Notes: generated from the letters alone by a model not told the origin. DNA of 64,000 bases from Elysia chlorotica (GCA_003991915.1 RQTK01000171.1:307369-371368); one strand, 5' to 3'. Shown: positions 23,911 to 35,207, counted from the first letter of the stretch. Program-made: numbers and translations.

Positions 23911-24554
23911 TAGGCAGGGTCACGGAGTGAAGAGCATACTGTTCTGACCCAGATATCAGGGGTCAGGGGGTCAGTGCACATAGATCTGTGATCGGTCTCT
24001 GCTGCCATCCGTTGTTAACCACTGTTCTGAATCATTGGTTACAAATTACAGCAAAGGGACTTTCTATCCCTGCATCCCTGCCTCTCACGCTTGCATCCAT
24101 TCCATCTCTCATGCTCTTCCTCTTTATCCATCCGCCTCTCCAGCCTGCTCTCCCTCCCTTCGTGCGCGTGCTGCCTGACTAGGAAGTGGACCATCCGGAA
24201 CTAATCACACTGTGCCTGGGACGCCATTGTCATCACTGATTATCCTTACAGCGATCTCCCGATTAGCTGCCCCCTCCACACACTGCAGTGAAAGCCAGGT
24301 CTGCCAACCCAACCAGCACTGGAAGCGTAGATTGTGTAGACTATTTAGTGCAACAAATGACGCACCTCTTTTTTGTGAAAGGTTGGCAGTTCGGTAAAAC
24401 ACGTACTATGTGTACTCGCCATGCGACTGATAATTAAGGGGGAAAAAATAAAGTAGTCTCCCGTGCAAGGATTTGTGATAAGTATGGTACATGTACATCT
24501 ATTCCTGTCACCATTAAATATAGACTAGTGCATGTACCCAGTGCCCCAACACGC

Positions 24555-24632
24555 GCACGCATTAAGGGATCAACACACACATACACACATTATGAGATCA
24601 ACACACACACACACATTATGAGATCCGGGCAC
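24555..24632 (+). repeat. Short tandem repeat with CA runs
   Basis: CACACATTATGAGATC occurs twice, with a diverged upstream relative (CGCATTAAGGGATCAAC), separated by CA dinucleotides of varying length. Confidence 0.7.
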
Positions 24633-24871
24633 GTTCTTGGTTCTACTCACGCATATTTTCACTCCGGTAAAAACTAACCAGATAAGCGTAATGAGGACTT
24701 GAGTTCTCGGCCTTGCAAGTGACGAGAGACGACACCAGTGATGGGGAACAAAGGACCGGGCGCTCTCAGAAAGGTAGGGGAAATAAGCGTGAAATCCACG
24801 AGTTCCAACTTGAAATAGACTTCACTGGAGACTATTGATTGGCGGATCGATACAAAGTCCCTTTTCTTCTC

Positions 24872-24873
<2 letters not shown>

Positions 24874-24943
<70 letters not shown>
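24874..24943 (+). repeat. (CT)n microsatellite
   Basis: About 35 uninterrupted units. Confidence 0.95.
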
Positions 24944-24945
<2 letters not shown>

Positions 24946-25189
24946 CACAATAATGATACACAAAGCATTACAATGGATAACCTTATGATGCACACCCACC
25001 TACACGAAGATTAGAGCGCCATCGTGACAGTATCTGGTCGATAACTACATGTATTATAATATTATACTATAGAGATCGATAATACACAGAGAGTGTATGC
25101 AATAGCATGGGCAATTTAAATTCAAATTCCAACCTCCCCTGGTAGGGTATATTTTACAATGTATACTTATCCGTGTACATTTAGTCCTT

Positions 25190-25255
25190 AAGATTCAAAC
25201 CCCGGACCCGCAGCTGGACAGGCCAGCGCTCTAGCGACTGAGCCATCTGGCCGCG
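25190..25255 (-). mobile_element. tRNA-like SINE head, well preserved
   Basis: The minus strand reads CCAGATGGCTCAGTCGCTAG (A box) and, about 40 bp on, GGGGTTTGAATCTTAAGG (B box). This is the standard layout of a tRNA-derived SINE promoter. No SINE body of the 6.4-kb family follows. Confidence 0.55.
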
Positions 25256-25390
25256 GCGGCAGGCGAAAGGCTAACCAAGTTGCGGCCGGGCGGAGACCAA
25301 GCCTCTCGAGACCGGGGCACAGGGAGACTGATCTGATTAGACAAATGATCCATGAGACCAGGACATGTCTCCGCAACGGCCGGGTGGCGT

Positions 25391-25413
25391 GGGGGGGGGG
25401 GGGGGGGGGGGGG
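25391..25413 (+). repeat. Poly-G run of 23
   Basis: Uninterrupted G23, a strong quadruplex candidate and a likely sequencing trouble spot. Confidence 0.9.
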
Positions 25414-25915
25414 AGCAGCGATAGAGAACCGAATTTAAGCGATAGTGGGTGAGCATCTCGTTTTTCTACCATGTATTGCCCGTCTCCTAAGCTTCACTCA
25501 CGGGTTTAATTACAGAGCCCTGACTGGGGGATGTGGGGGAGAAAATGCCCGTATGGTTGAGACAGGGAGGAGAAGGAGAGGAGGGCGGGAGGGTATCAGG
25601 GCAGGGAACCGTGTCAGATTGTTAATGGGACACACAATGAGGGGATGCAGGCAGGAAATAGGAGGGAATTATGGGACAAGGGGATCTCACCTACTTAAGA
25701 GCAACGGAGGAAATGGACATGGGGCGAGAGAGGTCGAGTCAAAACGAATACAAGTCCTCCATGGTGTAGTAAAGAAAGTTTTAAAAAAAACAACCAAGAA
25801 CAACCTTAACCTATGAAACCATAATAAAAGCCCGATCGTAGCCATTTAAATGTGATAGTCAACTAATTTATTCAAGAAGATACCTATTCCAGTAGATGCC
25901 TACAACATACCTACA

Positions 25916-25948
25916 TGTAGCAGAACATAATTATGTCGTTCTGCTACA
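25916..25948. other. Inverted repeat, 11-bp arms, 11-base loop
   Basis: TGTAGCAGAAC (25,916-25,926) and GTTCTGCTACA (25,938-25,948) are exact inverted copies. The loop contains ATAATTAT. Confidence 0.65.
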
Positions 25949-26118
25949 CGCTACGTGCTACATGCTGGAGCTAGCACGCCCATTTACAAACTATGGAAAA
26001 GTAGGGTCGTTTCAAAATTTAATGGCCACTGAATCCAGGTTTACGAGGGGTTCTGTTCAAGTCAAGCAGAAGCCTTTTTTCTCAGCGTGACGGAGAGAAA
26101 GAGTGGCGAGAACATGTG

Positions 26119-26119
<1 letters not shown>

Positions 26120-26182
<63 letters not shown>
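26120..26182 (+). repeat. (GA)n microsatellite
   Basis: About 31 uninterrupted units. Confidence 0.95.
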
Positions 26183-26184
<2 letters not shown>

Positions 26185-26327
26185 CAGACGAGAACAGCTG
26201 CGGCAATAAACAGTGACCAGTGGTCAGAGCTCCACACGAGGCGTGACTACTCCAGGGGCTCAGCTAATCTGGACGGGAAGCTCGGACTAGATCTCGTCCC
26301 TAAGACTTTAGTGGTCAGTCTGGCTAG

Positions 26328-26374
26328 ACGCTCTATGGGATAGACTGGACACTCTATGGGATAGACTGGACACT
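26328..26374 (+). repeat. 21-bp tandem duplication
   Basis: CTCTATGGGATAGACTGGACA occurs twice in a row. Confidence 0.8.
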
Positions 26375-26834
26375 CTGCGCCGATCACTGTATCTTCTACC
26401 TAGACAGTGCGTCCTATGTGATTGTACGGAAAAGCAGTGAGTGCATGTGTGAAGGAGAAAGAGATACTAAAAAAAGTTTTAAAAAAAGAAGGAAGGGGTG
26501 GTGAAAGGTAGAGGGAGAGAATAGACAGAGACAAACAGAGAGAATCAGAGAGAGCTATAGAGGAATATCAACCGGCAGAGAAGGAAGTGTCTTCTGAGTA
26601 GATTTCCTCTTCGTGTGTCTTTTTTCAAGACCTCAAGGTGTGTACGTGTGAATGTATGGAGAGAGAGAAGGGAGAGAAACAAAGATGGGGAAAGAGATAT
26701 TGTCAGACGGAGATGGGCGACTTCTGATTGTCATATCGTGTGTCCTCCGAGCAGAGAATTACAGCACCACAGAGACAGGGGTGGACAACGACACTAGTCA
26801 GGGACCGGGGAGAGAGAGACAGTTAGAGAGACGA

Positions 26835-26835
26835 G

Positions 26836-26877
<42 letters not shown>
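26835..26877 (+). repeat. (GA)n microsatellite
   Basis: About 18 units. Confidence 0.95.
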
Positions 26878-26879
<2 letters not shown>

Positions 26880-26994
26880 CTTCCAGTCTTGGGAAGTTCA
26901 CAGCTGCCGTTCTCACGTTAGATCAGAAGAGAAGAGACTTTCTATGTGGGTCTTCGGTTAAAGGGAGAATTAGGACAGGGGGGTGGGGTGAAAG

Positions 26995-27037
<43 letters not shown>

Positions 27038-27054
27038 AACAAATGTGAGAGAAG

Positions 27055-27122
<68 letters not shown>
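26995..27122. repeat. GA array facing a CT array, long hairpin potential
   Basis: (GA)n at about 26,999-27,033 is followed within 30 bp by (CT)n at 27,061-27,121. Because CT is the complement of GA, a single strand can fold into a stem of 30 bp or more with a small loop. Confidence 0.8.
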
Positions 27123-27124
<2 letters not shown>

Positions 27125-27127
<3 letters not shown>

Positions 27128-28750
27128 CCTTAATCCTTCCTCATACTTCCCCCATCCAAACACACATCCTACATCGCCACCAGAAAGGTTCTGATACAGA
27201 TCAAGAACTAGAGGAAGCAGGGGGTATCTACTCTTCAATCTCGGTTCAGGGAGTGTATCAGGTCCATATCTGTCCATCTAGTGGTCAGAATCTAGCCAGG
27301 TCTGGGCTAATCTCAGAGCAAACAGACGGGCTGTAAGACAGGACGGGGCTACTGTAGCCTGCCTAGCACTAGCAGTCTATCACAGGGCTGACTATGTACA
27401 GCACACACACACTCTGTGATTTACGCTGGTCCACCCAGCCCTGCCTACATGAGATCTAGGTCTAGATGTGGTTTACCCGTGAGAGAAGACAAACTCTACT
27501 GGGTACATTTACTACACTGTACATTGTATCAAGAAACAAGGCGGTCCCAGGCAGAAGTTCAGTGTGTGTGCCCCTTTCCCGCTTCATGTTGCTGATTGTC
27601 TCACTTCGCCTTGAAAAACAATCAACATAAGGCCTGCCACGTAGAACTAGAAGCCAGATAGCACAGGAGACGTTCAGACGTTAGCGCACTGGACCAACTA
27701 GCCGGACACTACACGATCAAATTTCACCCAGTGCCTCCGTCTCAGTATAAAATTTTCCTCGGGCAACCTAATAACGTAAAACTTAGAATGGGATTTTGTA
27801 TCTTGTACTTAACTACTATATCACAAAAGCTCAGTTTGTAGCGGGTTGGGCTTGCGAACAGAAGGTTCGAAGTTCGGGTACCAGCTTGTGTGCAGGATGC
27901 TAATTTTGTTAAAACTAAAAGACGCATTTAAAAGAACAGTATGCCCTATGCACGTATTACACTTTCACTTTCAGACTGTTTGGGAAAGCACTTAAAAGCT
28001 AGAATCAAGCTTAGTGTGAGGTACTATCGCTACAACATCTATGACAAGCCAAGTAAATCACCAAAACAGAGTGTAGATCTATGGGGGGAAATAATCAACA
28101 AAGCGGCGCAAAATCTAGGTTAAGTTTCCGCAGAGCCAAACACCGAGAAAGAGAGATAGGTTTAGCGAGCGTGGAAATACTATAATAATTATTTTTTTTA
28201 ACATCAAGAGAAAAGTACCCCTAAAAAACATAAATATTCGCCGATAAGTTTATGAGTTTCGGCTTTCAGACCGCTGGAAGTCTAAATAAACACAAAAATC
28301 ATGACCCCGATCTATCAACGCCGGAAGATAAATATAAAAAACCGACATAAATTCTCCACCTCCGGGGGTGCTAAAAACCGAAGTGGTAACAAAGCTGTAC
28401 ACAAGAAAATAGTCATTCAGTAACCACCTAGACCAGCGACTTTTCTCTGACGATTGGAAGTCAGAGTTTTCTTGTATATATATGTGAGTGAAATTATTAT
28501 GCAGATTGATCTACCCTCCCAAACAGGTGAAGCGGCACAAAGGATTGACATTTTTAATGATCCATGAAGTGCATTTTTTCAATTCATATTTTTTTCAGTG
28601 ATATATATCTTACGCCAGTAGAACACTAAAATGTGTTATGGGCACACGTATATTTGTTTATGAATCATGCCGACATTATTTTCAATGTGTACATCCCCTC
28701 CCACCACAACCACCAGACAGCAAAGGGATAAACAAATTGTTATTCTTGTT
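27125..28750. other. Spacer, likely intronic, no exon seen
   Basis: Only the tRNA-like head at 27.8 kb is recognisable. If the signal-peptide gene continues leftward, this is intron. Confidence 0.4.
27822..27890 (+). mobile_element. tRNA-like SINE head
   Basis: AAAGCTCAGTTTGTAGCGGG (A box-like) is followed by AGAAGGTTCGAAGTTCGGG (B box). A second, weaker candidate with GTTCAGACGTTAGCGCACTGG lies at 27,672-27,735. Confidence 0.45.
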
Positions 28751-28753
28751 ATT

Positions 28754-28955
<202 letters not shown>

Positions 28956-29139
28956 TAATAACAGACAACAACAATAGCAATTACATTAACAACAACACAT
29001 TTTTTAAAAGATCCAAAGAAAGAAATGTGAAGCGTGTTACGCCTGTGTAAACTCAGAATAGCATGACAATGGATTTAATAACAAATTAGAGAGACAGTGG
29101 TCCAAGCGATGTTCCTCGGCGTGTGTCTGACACAATGCT

Positions 29140-29330
29140 GGTGTACAGGATGGAAACTCGAGCCCTGGCCGGTTCACACCCACCCCCTCCCAGGCCAGGT
29201 CGGGCTTTGTTAGACCTGGGGTTTAATTAGCAGGGGCACAGTGACACTGTCCGGTCTGTCCACCCAGACTATCTGACCATCACACCCCAGGCCCATGACA
29301 ATTTTACACGGGGGATAATGTACACTGGTC
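29140..29330. other. Repeat-free GC-richer block
   Basis: CCCAGGCCAGGTCGGGCTTTG and GGTTTAATTAGCAGGGGCAC lie in a block with no coding frame, between the AGT array and the ATT duplication. A regulatory role is only possible. Confidence 0.15.
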
Positions 29331-29357
29331 TACACACATGGCCAATAATTTGTCAAT

Positions 29358-29522
29358 GGATTTTAATTCGGGTTCAATATTGATTTTATCCTGTTTTATT
29401 TCGTTATAAAAGTATAATTGCTATCTTATTAGGTATACAAAAATAACAGCAAAACAAACCAAAAAAAAGGAAATTTAAGCAGAAAGGTGGGAAATTAGTA
29501 AGCTAATGAAAAGTTTAACCCA

Positions 29523-29557
<35 letters not shown>

Positions 29558-29740
29558 GGATTTTAATTCGGGTTGAATATTGATTTTCTCATGTTTTATT
29601 TCGTTCAAGACTGGGGATATTATTATAAAAGTATTATTGCTATCTTATTAGGTATACAACAATAACAGTAAAACAAAATAGAAGAAAGGAGAAAGTTGGG
29701 AAATGAGTAAGCTAATGATAAGTTTAACCCAAATATTATA

Positions 29741-29790
<50 letters not shown>
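29358..29790 (+). repeat. 200-bp tandem duplication, each copy ending in an ATT microsatellite
   Basis: GGATTTTAATTCGGGTT starts at 29,358 and 29,558. Both copies continue through CTATCTTATTAGGTATACAA and TAAGCTAATGA and end in (ATT)n, at 29,525-29,556 and about 29,735-29,790. Copies differ by substitutions and a small insertion. Confidence 0.9.
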
Positions 29791-30225
29791 CTTTACTCAG
29801 AAAAGAGTACAAACCATGTTTCTTTTAAAGGGACGGTAACGGGGACAAAATGATTCCACTTAATAATGTACACGCACGAACACACCAGAGCAGTAGATTT
29901 AATTTGTAATCAAAGTAATTGTTACGGATATGTAAGTTTAAACAATTCGGTGTCTACATCCATGTGTTATTAGCTCAACACTCCTGGTTTAATTTTTTTT
30001 TTTAATTATTAAAAGATCAAAGGATTTTCCAGGGTGGGGAAGTATAAAATTGTATTCTGTACAATAAAATATAATGATTAAAATGTACTATTTGAAATTT
30101 TGTTCCGATTTAAACTTAATTTATTCGGTAAAGAAAAATACATCGGGAAGAGTTCGCTGTGGACACATTACAGGCAGGTTTTACATAAATCTAAACCCTT
30201 AGCTATCAGACCGAATGACTGACGG

Positions 30226-30229
30226 AGAG

Positions 30230-30292
<63 letters not shown>

Positions 30293-30310
30293 GAGACAAA
30301 CAGACAGAGA
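30226..30310 (+). repeat. (GA)n and GACA tract
   Basis: Pure GA, then CAGACAGA units, about 280 bp inside the intron after the signal-peptide exon. Confidence 0.95.
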
Positions 30311-30588
30311 CTGGCGTAAGGAATGCTTTCTCGAGTAGTTCGCGGCGAATACATACAGAACTAATGATGCAGGCTGGTGAATTAGAACCGTGACTCTGCC
30401 ATGATTGATGTTTCTGGGTTGTATTTTTTCCCATTGTTTGGAAGAAATTGATTAGCGTTTCGTGTACGAAAATAATAAGAAAAGGCGTATCGTCTCATGC
30501 ACGTTGAGAGCTGAATACAAATAATGGGAGATGAGAGACTAATGAGTGGAAAGATGTGATTTCCAAGGCGGAGTAGGTTGGGTCTTAC

Positions 30589-30775
30589 CTTGTGCGATAC
30601 ATCCACTGATGAACAGTACGACGACCACAGCCCCGCGTCTAAAGGTATCCGATGGTGTCCCCATGATGGAGCGAGAGAGCCTCGTCTCCGAGTGAAGTTT
30701 CAATAATCTCTAAGGAACTCTTGTATCACTGCTGCTGGCAGGCTATATCCAGGCGACTGGGCTCACAAACAGGCT
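30589..30775 (-). CDS. First coding exon with signal peptide (partial gene, secreted or membrane protein)
   Basis: The exon encodes the N-terminus of a protein that enters the secretory pathway. Translation starts at 30,664 in a strong context (A at -3, G at +4). An in-frame TAG 48 nt upstream makes this the first possible start. The 25 codons read MGTPSDTFRRG, then a hydrophobic core AVVVVLFISGCIA, then Q; signal peptidase cleavage after the Ala of C-I-A is plausible. The exon ends CACAAG at a GTAAGA donor (intron starts 30,588), after the first base of a codon (phase 1), as is common for signal-peptide exons of receptors and extracellular proteins. The 5' boundary at 30,775 is a weaker guess from a T-rich tract ending CAG. 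A CpG-rich promoter on the same strand lies 2.3 kb upstream. The mature protein is not visible, so the family cannot be named. Start, signal peptide and donor are seen; membership in a larger gene is inferred. Confidence 0.6.
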
Positions 30776-30779
30776 CTGA

Positions 30780-32265
30780 CACAAACACAAAGCAACGTTC
30801 CATCGGGAGTCCAGGTCGGCTCCGAAAGGGAAAAAAACTGGAATTTTTTCTCGCGAGTTTTGGAATCGTTCACAATGAAAACAATATTCTGGAATTCAAC
30901 TTAAACTGGATCGATCTGGTTTTAGAATGGACCTAAGGTAAGGTTTGTAAGCATTATAATTACTCGTCTCGTTTGATAAACAGTTCTAGAAAATTAGATT
31001 CGTATAGATCTAGTTTAGTATGTGAGGCACGATTTTTGTGTGTAAAATAAATATTAGATTTAGTCTAATCGTGTAGAATTATTTTCCATACACCGTTTTA
31101 AAAAGTCTTCTTATGTAGTTATCCGATTGTCTATTGAAGGTATCCACGCTAAAGCACAAGACTAAAATAGAAATAAGAAAACTGTCATAACTCTAAGACT
31201 AAGAATAAGACGCAGATGTCTCTTTATCCTTCAGGCTTAAACATCTCTACAGAACACAAAAAATAAACAAAATAAACATTTTGAAGAATCAATAAACTGA
31301 ATGAAAAGGGGGAAAATGAGCGCTTGGTGTAGAAAGTGAGTAAGTATTGCTTGGCCAACCCGAAGCAGTTTAAGATTTAATGATGTGGGCTCGCCGTAAT
31401 GCTTCATTATGTTCGCATAAACTGGCGGGGGATGAAGACAGACGCTCTGGAAATGTAATCTTGGTCCTTGCAATGCCAACGGTGAAGTGTCTAAGAGTGG
31501 GGTGGAGTCTATAGATTGGTTTAAAATGGAGTCTGTTTACAGGTAACACTCGAATCTAGGTTTATGTTGGTACCTGAGGGCTAGCAGCTGTGGGAACTGT
31601 TCTAGTGACTGATCTATCAACACACGGTTGGCTTTTATGTTATTGTATCTGTAATCAAGACTTGGATTCTAGGCTATTGAAAAGAATTAAAAGTTACCGA
31701 TTTAAAGTAGATGCCTTGTTGCAACGATCTGAAGCTGATCTAAACTAAATACAGATAGATCTAGAAACTATTATATTAAGACGATCTGAAGCTGGTCTAA
31801 ACTAAATACAGATAGATCTAGAAACTATTATATTAAGAGTGATTTCTTTACTTAAAGCTAGAATCAAGAATCTAGTCTATCACTAATCTACACTTAGATT
31901 TAGGTCTAAATTATGAGCATTTAAGGCCTACTTCAAATTTGAATTTGGAAGAAAGTAGGATTAAGGAAGATTTGGGTGAAAAAAAAGAATCTATCGAATT
32001 TCAATGATATCTTGATAGAAACCGCATCAAGGTTGATTTTTTGTTAACGCATTCAAGACAGTCGAATAGCAGCATTACAATGTACTATGGCTTGATCTAT
32101 ATGTAATACACAGATTTCACTAGAAGTAAACACTTATCAATTAATGTAATTGAGTAGTCCATTCCACATGTTTCAAATTCAATCCAAGGAGAAAATTAAT
32201 TAGAAATCCACGAACACTTCCACTTTCAGAATGTAAAACTTAATCTAAGAAGATCCAAACCTGGG
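30780..32265 (-). other. Presumed intron of the minus-strand gene
   Basis: AT-rich with many TAGATCTAG-like words and the 57-bp duplication; no other feature. Confidence 0.4.
31724..31837 (+). repeat. 57-bp tandem duplication, almost perfect
   Basis: ACGATCTGAAGCTG at 31,724 and 31,781 starts two 57-bp copies that differ at one base. It lies in the presumed intron between the CpG-island exon and the signal-peptide exon. Confidence 0.9.
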
Positions 32266-32270
32266 CATGT

Positions 32271-32408
32271 GAATGGAAGGTTTAAATCCGTTCTTGAATA
32301 AATTGAAGTCCGTTTCACAAGATACAGTCCAAGAACTTGTTTGCAGTGGTCACTCCAGGTTGGCGCATCCCTTTTGTCCGATTCTCGCCCACTGGTCAAG
32401 AGGTCCAC
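32271..32408 (-). other. Possible second non-coding exon
   Basis: A good minus-strand acceptor (GCTCTCTTGCAG) precedes 32,408. A weaker donor CCCAG followed by GTTTGG closes the segment at 32,271. It lies between the CpG-island exon and the signal-peptide exon, so it could be an optional 5'UTR exon. The poor donor keeps confidence low. Confidence 0.2.
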
Positions 32409-32861
32409 CTGCAAGAGAGCAAAGCGTGTACAATGAGCAGACAGAATAGTGTACCAGTGTACCATGTAATGATGTAGCAGTGTTGACTGAGAGAGCCTTC
32501 AGCATCTCCTTCCCTAGCGCTTGCCATTCACCGTCTCAGTGTCTCCGACTCGCAGCAAAGCTCCAAGCCTCCCCGCGTACTAACTACAAGGGTCTACGGT
32601 ACTCGCGGTACTCGCGCCGCCTCGGCCAGTCTACGGCACACAGTCGCACAGTCGCAGACACACACAGAGCGAGGCTAGCGAGACACAACCCAAGCGTAGC
32701 GCCCCCCTCTCGCCTTGCGGGGCCTGCAGTTCGCACCGCCTAGCCAAGCCAGTGTAGCCTACACACGCAGCGCGCAGTCACAACACGGCCCGCCTCGCCC
32801 CTCTCTTCAGCCTGCTCTCTTTTCATCCACCATAGGCTACACTCGAGGCTGCACTCCTTAC

Positions 32862-33012
32862 CTGTTGTGAGGTATTACTTTGTTCGAACACTACGCCGCG
32901 GACGGCTATGGTAGCGCGGCGGGCCCTTGTTTTCCCCGCTCCGTGTCAGGTCTACCCCCCTCTCTCCCTCTCCGCAGGGCGCGCGCTTAGTCGGGCCGCC
33001 ATCTTGTTACTC
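32862..33012 (-). other. Non-coding first exon of the minus-strand gene
   Basis: Reading leftward, this GC-rich segment begins near the YY1-type element and ends CTCACAACAG at a GTAAGG donor (intron starts 32,861), a near-consensus splice site. The exact transcription start is not visible; about 33,010 is chosen because YY1 elements usually sit just downstream of the start. An ATG inside the YY1 element (33,002) opens a 16-codon upstream frame ending at TAG (32,954-32,952), which could dampen translation. The main start codon is 2.3 kb downstream in a later exon. Promoter elements, donor and signal-peptide exon all share one strand, which supports a single transcription unit. Confidence 0.5.
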
Positions 33013-33110
33013 TCGACGCCGAATCTCCGCCCCAAAGCCGATTGGATAACAAAACTTACACCCCGCCCACTGAGCGCAGGCCCGGCTTTGATTGGTCAGG
33101 GGGCGTAAGT
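33013..33110 (-). promoter_or_regulatory. TATA-less promoter with two CCAAT boxes, a GC box and a YY1 element
   Basis: On the minus strand a CCAAT box GACCAATCA lies at about 33,090-33,098 and a second CCAATC at about 33,040-33,046. A GC/KLF box (CCCCGCCCAC on the plus strand) lies between them at about 33,061-33,070. AAGATGGCGGC lies at about 32,995-33,005. These elements and their order fit a ubiquitous NF-Y/Sp1/YY1 promoter transcribing leftward. No TATA box is seen. CpG dinucleotides are clearly denser here than in flanking DNA. Confidence 0.5.
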
Positions 33111-33124
33111 GGCGCCGGGTTGGG

Positions 33125-34110
33125 CCAGTCTATCGGTTTAGATGAGCTTAGACTTTTTTGTGCGAGTAAGATTATATAATTATTTAATAGTTAATTAATA
33201 CCCACATCGATCTACGGTATATGGGGACACTTACGATTTCATTAGAACAATATACGTGTATGGGCTTGAATTATAGCTTTACTCTTAAGACACGGAGAGG
33301 AACCCTATTTTTCAGGAAACTTCGTTTTTTGTTTTCTTCTTTATTTCATTATTTTCTCTTTAACCATTAAGAAAAAAAGTATTTTCACATTTGTAGATTT
33401 TTTCTCATTATAATTTATCATCATTATATTTGACAAGAAACGAAGTAAGAAAAATATCCATTTTCAGCTTGATTTGTGAGAGATCACTCCGCCCCAGCAT
33501 CTTATAGGTCTGGTTTCAGGACTGTCATCTTCATCCCTGGTTCATTGTCAGAACAATGGTACAAGTACATGTAGGAAGATTTTTGTAACTTCATCTTTTC
33601 AGCAACCTTTAGGGGAGGCGATTAAACCCTGTTGGTCAACTAAAACAGGTCTTACTCTTAGCTAGAACTAATTTAGAAGGTGGATGTGTACTGCCTTGGT
33701 GGTTGTTAAGTGCGAAGCTTCTTATCGGGAAATCCCACTGGCTTGGTTGATGCCTGAAAGGTCCCAGTTATGTAGGCTTACTAAGGTCGATGCACACACA
33801 TTTAATGTTAACGGCTGAGACAGAAGTGTTGGTGTCCCCTATACCCCCATTCCTCTCTCCTCCGTATATTTTAGATAGTTACATACTCCGTTACTCGTAC
33901 TATGCAGTATAATTATTTGATATGATCCATCTCTGTATGAGGCTACCATTTTTCCAATTAATTTCAAAACTAGATTTGTTAGGACCGTGTGTGCCCTTGG
34001 AGACCGTACTTCGTAGTCTTGTACACATTAACTTCTATACTACAATTCTATATCGTCTTGAAGCATCGCCATGGCAACCTAGGAAAGTTCAATTCAGAGA
34101 ATGATATAGA
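33125..34110. other. AT-rich spacer upstream of the minus-strand promoter
   Basis: No gene; one SINE fragment at 33.8 kb. Confidence 0.5.
33795..33850 (+). mobile_element. SINE body fragment, degraded
   Basis: TTTAATGTTAACGGCTGAGACAG followed by TGGTGTCCCC resembles the middle of the 14.9-kb SINE (TTTAATGTGATCGGCTGAGACAG, GGTATCCCCGC). The rest is not recognisable. Confidence 0.4.
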
Positions 34111-34116
34111 GCCTCT

Positions 34117-34118
<2 letters not shown>

Positions 34119-34200
<82 letters not shown>

Positions 34201-34227
34201 ATCTTTCTATTTCTGTCTGTCTATCTA

Positions 34228-34258
<31 letters not shown>

Positions 34259-34259
34259 A

Positions 34260-34316
<57 letters not shown>

Positions 34317-34512
34317 GATACGTATTTTTTTTACTTTTGTTGTTGCAATGTAGAAGACCTTGAGCAATATATGGGGAATCAGCTTGGTGGAATGAGCAAG
34401 CTAAGTTCCCAGACACACTAGAAATATGGTCGTATGGTGAAGCGAGTTCAGGTCACACACCTAGCCCCGCCCACTTCACATGCCCTGGTTGACAGGGCAC
34501 TAAGATCACAAT

Positions 34513-34562
<50 letters not shown>

Positions 34563-34901
34563 GTCTCTCTCTCTCTCTGTCTCTGTCTCTGTATCTCTCT
34601 CTATTTATTTATCTTCCTCTATTCATCTTTCTCCATCTCTATTCATCTTTCTCTCTCTCTCTCTCTCTCTCTCCCTTTCTCTCTCTCTCTATCTCTCTCT
34701 ATGATACGTATTTTTTTTACTTTTGTTGTTGCAATGTAGAAGACCTTGAGCAATATATGGGGAATCAGCTTGGTGGAATGAGCAAGCTAAGTTCCCAGAC
34801 ACACTAGAAATATAATCGTATGGTGAAGCGAGTTCACGTCACACGCCTAGCCCCGCCCACTTCACATGCCCTGGTTGACAGGGCACTAAGATCACATGAC
34901 C
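34119..34901 (+). repeat. Nearly identical 200-bp duplicates separated and bounded by CT microsatellites
   Basis: ATGATACGTATTTTTTTTAC begins at 34,315 and 34,701 (offset 386). The two 200-bp segments differ at only a few positions. Each is preceded by a long CT tract (34,121-34,316 and 34,517-34,700), so the repeated unit is CT tract plus unique segment. The low divergence points to a recent event. Confidence 0.9.
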
Positions 34902-34920
34902 TAGGGGACAGTGGATATTC

Positions 34921-35110
34921 CCGATCGTGACAGTCCAGGCACTTGCTGCTCGCTCCACTGATCTCACACTTCCGGCTAATTAGACCAATCAGCGTCTTTG
35001 TTTTATCACGTCTGTTAGGGAAGCGCTTAATGATGGAATGGGCGTGGCTAATCAATTATTATTGTCTCTCACCCCTGCACGTGCACACACCCAGACTGTG
35101 AAAGGGGGGC
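34921..35110. promoter_or_regulatory. Possible enhancer block
   Basis: GGCTAATTAGACCAATCAGCG, TCTTTGTTTTATCACG and CTAATCAATTATTATTGTC form a dense homeodomain, CCAAT and Sox-like cluster in repeat-free DNA, right of the recent CT-bounded duplication. Confidence 0.25.
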
Positions 35111-35207
35111 GTGTCTGGTTTTTATCAATGTCAATTAATATTTTGCCAATTTGACCGTCTCCATCTCTACATTCACACGAAAATAATTGTTATCATTATT
35201 AAATTAT

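Larger units (their letters stand above)
22855..24870. other. Spacer, no gene seen
   Basis: A GC-richer stretch (23,100-23,580) has overlapping open frames of 76-140 residues on both strands but no motif; 23,640-23,720 is TG-rich. Confidence 0.5.
32480..33120. promoter_or_regulatory. CpG island-like block around the minus-strand first exon
   Basis: About 640 bp of GC-rich, CpG-dense sequence (many GCG, CGC and TCG words) lies between AT-rich flanks. It covers the promoter, the first exon and the first 380 bp of the intron. The intronic part has short imperfect repeats such as TACTCGCGGTACTCGCG and CAGTCGCACAGTCGCAG. It may hold alternative start sites. Confidence 0.5.

Noticed and set aside
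25190..25255. Intact tRNA gene
   Set aside because: The A and B boxes are good, but acceptor and anticodon stems do not pair, so it is a SINE head. The same holds for the other heads listed.
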